Source: Mansonella perstans (taxonomy: Eukaryota > Nematoda > Chromadorea > Rhabditida > Onchocercidae). Taken from it: a DNA stretch of 28,950 nt. Positions 23,164 through 28,950 of this stretch are shown here, one piece after another (position 1 is the first letter of the stretch; each line of letters begins with the position of its first letter). The stretch is taken from NCBI GenBank assembly GCA_037074765.1, contig JBAMDO010000387.1, positions 1 through 28,950 of the forward strand, read 5' to 3'. A program made the position numbers and the translations under genes. The notes under the pieces are model-generated. The model worked only from the letters and a program-made list of their open reading frames with translations. It searched no databases and was not told the origin of the DNA.

Positions 23164-24545
23164 TCAGTCACCGTACAAATTGTGATTTGTTTCTAAGTAT
23201 TCACGGAAACAGTCACGTATTTGACGGAAATTGCCCAAGCAAAACAGATATTTGACGTAATCCGTTGGTGCTCCATTAGTTGTTTCGCAGTAAACTTGAC
23301 ATGCTGGTAGTACTCCTTTTCGAATGCAACATTCTGTATGATTTCGTCTTGAAGAAGCACAATCCCACATTTTGCCAACAGTTGGACCTCGTGGTTGACA
23401 AATTGATAGGTAAATGAGTACCTGAAAATCAAATACCAACCTGATTGTTAAAATTTATCATACTTTTTTTTTGTTATATATTCATATGTTATTTTTTTTT
23501 TATTTTTCATATTTCGTAAGTTAAAAGTTAGAACTAACAAAATAGAGCTAGCTTAAAGTTTGAGAGTTAAAGTAAATTCAACTTGAAAACCATAACTCAC
23601 ATATTTAAGAATTATTTATTTCACTGTTTAAACCTTATCATCAACTTTTATTCCATTGAATAAAATAACCGATTTTTTGATCTTATGATTAGTTAAAAAA
23701 GTAGTGAATTTCCTTCTTGTTATCATCATTCGCAGCCATCTTCCCCGCTCGTCTTTATAGGTTTTATGACAATTTATAATTGATCGGTTGAATTATGTGA
23801 ATTTTTAATTGTAAATAGAAACCGTTTGAGGTTCTAATGCATCGAAACCACAAAAATGTTTCTTGCATTCTGAATCTGCTTCATTTAGTCTCGAGCAACA
23901 TTTCTTAAGGCGTTGTTCAGCAATTGATAATGTTGGATTAGTGAAGGTGTTCCACAACGGAAAAAGTTGATTAAATTTTTCCTGTTGAAGAATATTTGAA
24001 TTTATATCTTGTGCCAAAGATTTCTGCTGTTGGTATATTTGCTGTTTAGTGATATTTTTCAAAAGCAAGTTTTCAGGATCAAGCAATGGTTGAACGGTTA
24101 TTAACTGAATTTCGGTTGAAAAATTTTGATGTATATTAGATGGGGATTGTTGTCGTAGTCTTGGTACTATTTGTCCGGAAATATCGGATTGTAACGGTGA
24201 AGATTTGGGAATTAGATGAGTAGGATATTTTTTCATCAGCGTATACTGATGCTGTTGTTGTTGTTGCTGGTGATTGTAAGAATGTATCGATGTCGTAGCA
24301 TTTAATTTGATATTTTGTTGTTCATTCATCATCGCCTGACGTATTGGGTAAACATTTATTGGGGCGCTAATATTATACTCATTATTTGATTGGTTTTGCG
24401 ATAATAATTGCGCAAAAGATTGATTATTGATGAAACTATTCTTATCCTGTTGCTGTTGTTGTTCTTGCTCTTTTTGGCGATATTGCAGAGCATTTAGGTT
24501 TAGCCAAAATGTACAAATGATTATAGTTGTCAATGAAAATATCAT
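23164..24545 (-). CDS. Secreted Q/N-rich protein with C-terminal DB module
   Basis: Two minus-strand exons, 24545-23823 and 23421-23164, join in phase (GT at 23822, TTTTCAG before 23421) to give 326 residues. The start follows a TTTTTCAG acceptor by 4 bases. Residues 1-19 ([19 protein letters not shown]) form a signal peptide. Residues about 20-215 are Gln/Asn-rich and low in complexity, with several Q runs and N-glycosylation sequons (NIS, NAT, NFS, NIT). The last 105 or so residues carry exactly 12 cysteines in the DB-module pattern: [52 protein letters not shown]. That module (Pfam DB) is nematode-specific, is thought to form six disulfides, and its function is unknown. A secreted or cuticle-associated protein is the likely class; I do not recognise a named gene. 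Confidence 0.85.
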
Positions 24546-25150
24546 AATCCTGAAAAATAGAAATAATTTACAAATTAAAAGAAATCCAACTTCAGTACAA
24601 CTAGATAACTTCTCATTTATGAAAATTTGCATTGAAAATTTAAAAATGTGAAAATGAAACTTACAACAAAAAAAATTGAAAAAAATTTCAAAATAAAAAG
24701 GAATAAAGAAAAAAAATGAGAAATAAAACTCTTTAACTGAACAACTGCAGTATTATTTTAAAAGTTAGCAATAATATGAATTGTACTCTAAATAAAAATT
24801 AGAAAATTTCTCCTTAAACTATACATATTCATTAATTTTTAGTGAATTTTGCAGAATCACATCAATGCATCAATTTAATTTATGTTTCAATTGATTTCAA
24901 AATCCAGAATTATTAAACAAAGTAATAAAAACACTATGGTAACCGTAATAATAAGGAGTAGAGGGAATATCATTGATAATACTTTTAAATTAATTCAATT
25001 TTAATTTAAAATTGGAAAAAAAAAACTAATTATTACCAAATAAATTGATTAGTATTGGAAAAGAACAGGCAAAAAAGGTTGCGGATGAATAGATGAATGG
25101 ATTATTGTGATTTGATAAATGAATGGAAAATACTATATGAGATCGATTAG

Positions 25151-25192
25151 TTTTGCTTGAAATAGATTGAAATTCGGTCATTTCAAGCAAAA
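25151..25192. repeat. Perfect 13-bp inverted repeat (hairpin)
   Basis: TTTTGCTTGAAAT at 25151-25163 is matched exactly by its reverse complement at 25180-25192, with a 16-base loop. It is isolated in AT-rich spacer. The stem is too short for a typical microRNA precursor and no terminator role applies in this genome. Confidence 0.7.
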
Positions 25193-26539
25193 CATTTTGG
25201 TGAAATTTTAGGAAATGGACAATACAAAAAGGGCAAGTGAAGAAAGAGAACGGATGATTGGAAAAGTGAAATCAGGAAATCAATGCTAAATTTGAATTTG
25301 TAATTATTTTATTATTTATTTCGGCAATTGATTTGTGAACGTATTTTACAAGCATTATTCATATGAAATCAACTATGAAATGGATGATATTGAAATTAGG
25401 TAACAATGTTGCATAATTGGCTATACTTTATATTTTTTTATTCTGGTTACACGGCTAAGCTTAATCAATAGCAAATAATTGAATAATTTTAATAACATTT
25501 ATTAAGTTTTTAATAACATTAATTAAGCCGATATTATCATTGAAGAAAAATTCATGCTTCATTTGCTATTGCTATCAATATTAAAAAATAAAATATTTCA
25601 GAATTTGTAATGATAAGCTGTCAAAAGATTAGTCATACGTTTTTGAAAATACTGAATGCTTCATTGTAAAATATCAGCTGATTGCAACAATTAAATAATA
25701 AGAATGAATTGATGAAAATATTCAAATAATTAAATAGCAACTGAATGAAATGATTACATTGTCAAAATTTTTTAATAGCTTCAAATATTAATAATATGAA
25801 TGAGGTAAGAAATCTAATTATTTGGCCACTGGTAATCGTTATCATCGCAATATCTATCAAGTCACAGGCAGATAAGCTAAACAACAGATTTCTTAACACT
25901 TTTTTACCACATATGGGAAGAATCCAAAATTGTGGAAGTATCGAATTTAAAATTTAAAAATTAGAAATTTAAGAATTTAAATCGTATGATGACACATTTG
26001 TATTTAAGCTCAAGTTAATGGTCGTAACATGACGTTCTTGCTCGGCACCGGCGTCTTTTTTTGCTGTTTAGGAAATTCTTAAATTTATGAATAATTCAGT
26101 TTTTAGTACGGGACAATCAATACACTGAATACATCAAATATCGGTTTGTCTATCATAACTGTTAGATTGCTAATAGTAATTGTGTGTCATTTTAAAACTA
26201 ATATAGAAATGAAATTTTATTTTATATGAATTTTCCAGAAATCGACTGATTCCATTACTACAAAAGTTTACATCTATATGAGCAGGCGAGAAATCAAATT
26301 ATTTATAGAAATACGAAAATAATGTTTGCTTATAAATATAATTTGGTTAAAACTGACAATGAATTTCCAATTATTTAATTATAATTAGTATGGAAATGTA
26401 GGAATTCAAATATGATGCTAGGAATTTCAAACCACTTTGAAATACCCGTCATAATTCGTGCACATAATGTTCACATGCTTACCATAATCTGAATGATTTT
26501 TTGGTAATAACAATAACGTCTGATTAATAAAGATAACTA

Positions 26540-26710
26540 TTACAGTTGCTATAGATAATAACTATGATAATAATAAAAATAACAACTGCAATAACAATAA
26601 TGAAAGTAATAACTGTAATAATAATGATGACAAATAACAATAAAACAAATAAATTGTGATCGACAATAATAATATGGTGAAAAATGATAATAATAAAAAT
26701 TAATCAGCGA
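26540..26710. repeat. Degenerate AAT/AAC trinucleotide repeat
   Basis: A run of imperfect AAT, AAC, GAT and AAA triplets. It resembles the intronic tract at 735-900 and is not coding. Confidence 0.7.
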
Positions 26711-27097
26711 GAACTTTTGCAAACAACTTTTAAAAATGCAAAGTGAAAATGGTGGTATTCAAAAATTTCAAAAAATTTACATTTGCAAAATAATCAGCTA
26801 AACTGAAAAATAATGGAAAAAATAAATTGCTTCAACCAGTATTTGCTATATAAACCAGAATTGAATTGCAGCATTAATTCACTTCCGCTCGAATGATTTA
26901 CTAGCAAAAGTTTTCATTATGTTATGATGATGCTGATGTTGATATTGACGATGATGGTATGACAATGTTGATATTTGAAATAAATGAAACGGAAGGAAAT
27001 GGAATATAACCATAATAGTATTACAAATATCCATTGTTGTATTATCCATTGTTCGGTAGTACACCGTGATATCATTTATTATTATCATCAGCATCAT

Positions 27098-27245
27098 TTG
27101 TCAAATACTATTATTATCAGCATCGTTTACTGACTATTATTATTATCAAAACCTCTTATCTGCCATTACTTTTGTTATTATTATTATTATCAGTATTATA
27201 ATTATTGTTTTTATTAATATTTATTATTATTAATTTTAGTATTAT
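27098..27245. repeat. Degenerate ATT/ATC trinucleotide repeat
   Basis: Imperfect ATT and ATC triplets, of opposite strand sense to the AAT tract about 500 bases upstream. It is simple sequence with no coding signal. Confidence 0.7.
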
Positions 27246-28950
27246 TTTCTTCATTACATTTCAGTGCAAACAACGCATTTTGCAACAATGTACAGTGTAA
27301 ACAAATTTAAAACGCTTTTTTCACAAATTGAATGTTTATTTACTAAAAAAAATCTGCCGAATTTAGGTAAATTTTTTTGCATTGATTTTCCCATTGTTTG
27401 TCTCTGAATTGGTAAAGTAATAAAAAGTAGAGAAATATTTAAGAAAACTTTATTGGAATACATAACTCCAATCTAACTGCTAATGTAAAAAAGAATGATA
27501 AAATTAAAAAAAATTTACAGTGCATTCTCATTTTTTCTGTTTATCCAATTAATACATACATGTAAACTTAAATTTGGAAATGCGATGTTCCAAATATAGT
27601 CGTTAGCACTTCATAAATAAGCAATTTTAAGAATTGAATTTGATGTTTGCACTATAATTCTTAAGCATAATAATTATCAGCACACATTAAGTGAAATAAA
27701 CCATAGTTAACAAAAACAAAAGAAAAAATCTCAAAAAAATTCAATTCAAATTCCCACGTCGTTTTCGCGGCAATTAAATGATCTAAACCACGTTTCCCAT
27801 TCATCATACTACTTGATATTTCAAAAAAATTTCATAGCAAAAAAGAAATTGAAAATTCCAGTTAATACATGTATGTCAACCGTGATTTTTTAAGATTATA
27901 AACTAATTCAAAACACATAATTAGTAGTTTAACATACAAAGAAAAGCAAAAACAGCAAAATAATCAATAAACCCTAAAAAATATTACAAAAGACTAGAAA
28001 AAGCTTTTGGAGAAATCTTGTCATTTGGTAGTAAGAAAATAGGTTAAAAAAACCTATGTAAAGATGTAGAATGAGAGGGAGTAATGCGACTTAGATAGCG
28101 ATGGCTCCATAGAACAATTTTAGCAGCTTGTTGATAAAAAGCTAGGTAGTTTGAAAACTTTAACTTACAAAATTATTAAATTACTTCATTTCATTCGGAT
28201 ATTAGTCAGTTAACACTGTCGCATGAAACGGAAAAGAATCATGAAATTAATCTGACAAGCGCTTCATTTTTTTCAGCTTCAAATTCTGTTCATAAGAATT
28301 ATGAATTTCTCATTTAAAATAAAAAGCTGTTATAAGTTGTCTGTTGCCTTACATTATCACTCTTTGGCGTCTTTCTTTCTTTTGCACAGTTTGTTAAGAT
28401 ATATTCCTTAGTTATCAATTTAAAATGCCACTTTTCATCATTTACATGGTCATTTCATGAGTGGTTATAAATTGTTTACTTCAAGTAACCTGACCTACAT
28501 CCTTAACCTACATTATTATTAATGAAGAAATTAAACGCCTGAAAATCGAAATTTATAATGAAGTTAAAAAATCACATAAATCATAAGAAAGATTCCTGAG
28601 CTTTGTTTTGAAAAGCTAAACACAAATACAAGGAATTCCTTAACGAACGGCATTGAATTCCTTATCGAACGACAAGATCTAGGAAAAAATGAATCTTATC
28701 ATAATCCGTATGACAATAAAGTAAGAATTAGATCCAGCAAAATGCAAAAAAACGAAAAACAACCAGAATTACCAATAAACAAGGTAAAATAAATGATTAG
28801 AATGAAAAACTTCAAAGTATTTCTACAAATACTAAATTCCCAGATCTACCAAACTATATATTCCTTAAATGAGGAACAGAAGTCATTAAACTAGTAGTAA
28901 CTACCGGGTGCTCAATATCTTATTTAGGTTGATGTTTTTCTTTCACGTGT

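Larger units (their letters stand above)
24546..28950. other. Gene-free AT-rich region upstream of the DB-module gene
   Basis: 4.4 kb with no recognisable exon on either strand. It contains a 13-bp perfect hairpin at 25151-25192, AAT/AAC repeats at about 26540-26710, an ATT-rich block at about 27098-27245 and an 18-bp direct repeat at 28633-28672. The first few hundred bases (24552-24900 on the minus strand) should hold the DB gene promoter and outron. Confidence 0.55.

Noticed and set aside
26879..27097. His/Met-rich minus-strand frame of 72 codons
   Set aside because: It arises from CAT/ATG and ATT simple repeats, without splice or family support.

Overview
This is a eukaryotic nuclear window that reads as a parasitic nematode, most likely a filarial or other spirurid (clade III) worm. 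The base composition is very AT-rich. Genes are split by introns of roughly 100 to 1000 bp with T-rich 3' splice sites. An unpaired 3' splice acceptor lies a few bases before each complete gene's ATG, as expected for spliced-leader trans-splicing. Two families are nematode hallmarks: a patched-related (PTR) membrane protein and a DB-module secreted protein. The species-group call is inference; the nematode call is well supported. No rRNA, tRNA, CRISPR array or viral sequence was recognised.

Six genes can be rebuilt exon by exon with consistent reading phase. (1) + strand, 368-5025: the C-terminal half of a PTR protein whose 5' part lies outside the window. (2) + strand, 6854-8949: mitochondrial ribosomal protein bL28m (MRPL28), 308 aa. 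(3) + strand, 9622-11766: a Trm10/TRMT10A-type tRNA m1G methyltransferase, 325 aa. (4) - strand, 16908-14722: a UBE2J1-type tail-anchored ubiquitin-conjugating enzyme of ER-associated degradation, 289 aa. (5) + strand, 18319-22243: NSUN4, a mitochondrial rRNA m5C methyltransferase, 469 aa. (6) - strand, 24545-23164: a secreted Q/N-rich protein ending in a 12-cysteine DB module, 326 aa.

Layout: genes 1 to 3 run in tandem, and genes 2 and 3 are close enough to be one operon. Genes 4 and 5 are head-to-head and share a 1.4 kb upstream region with a triplicated 31-bp repeat, a palindrome and an E-box. Genes 5 and 6 converge. The longest intron of NSUN4 holds a 757-bp foldback (MITE-like) element. 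The rest is AT-rich spacer with trinucleotide microsatellites, chiefly 5026-6853, 11767-14721 and 24546-28950, in which I see no supportable gene.

Themes: MRPL28 and NSUN4 both serve the mitochondrial large ribosomal subunit. TRMT10 and NSUN4 are both RNA methyltransferases. UBE2J1 and the DB protein both relate to the secretory pathway, but I see no sign that they act together. I found no wholly new system. The items most worth a second look are the foldback element, the Q/N-rich DB protein, a possible 33-nt cassette exon in MRPL28 and the bidirectional UBE2J1/NSUN4 promoter.
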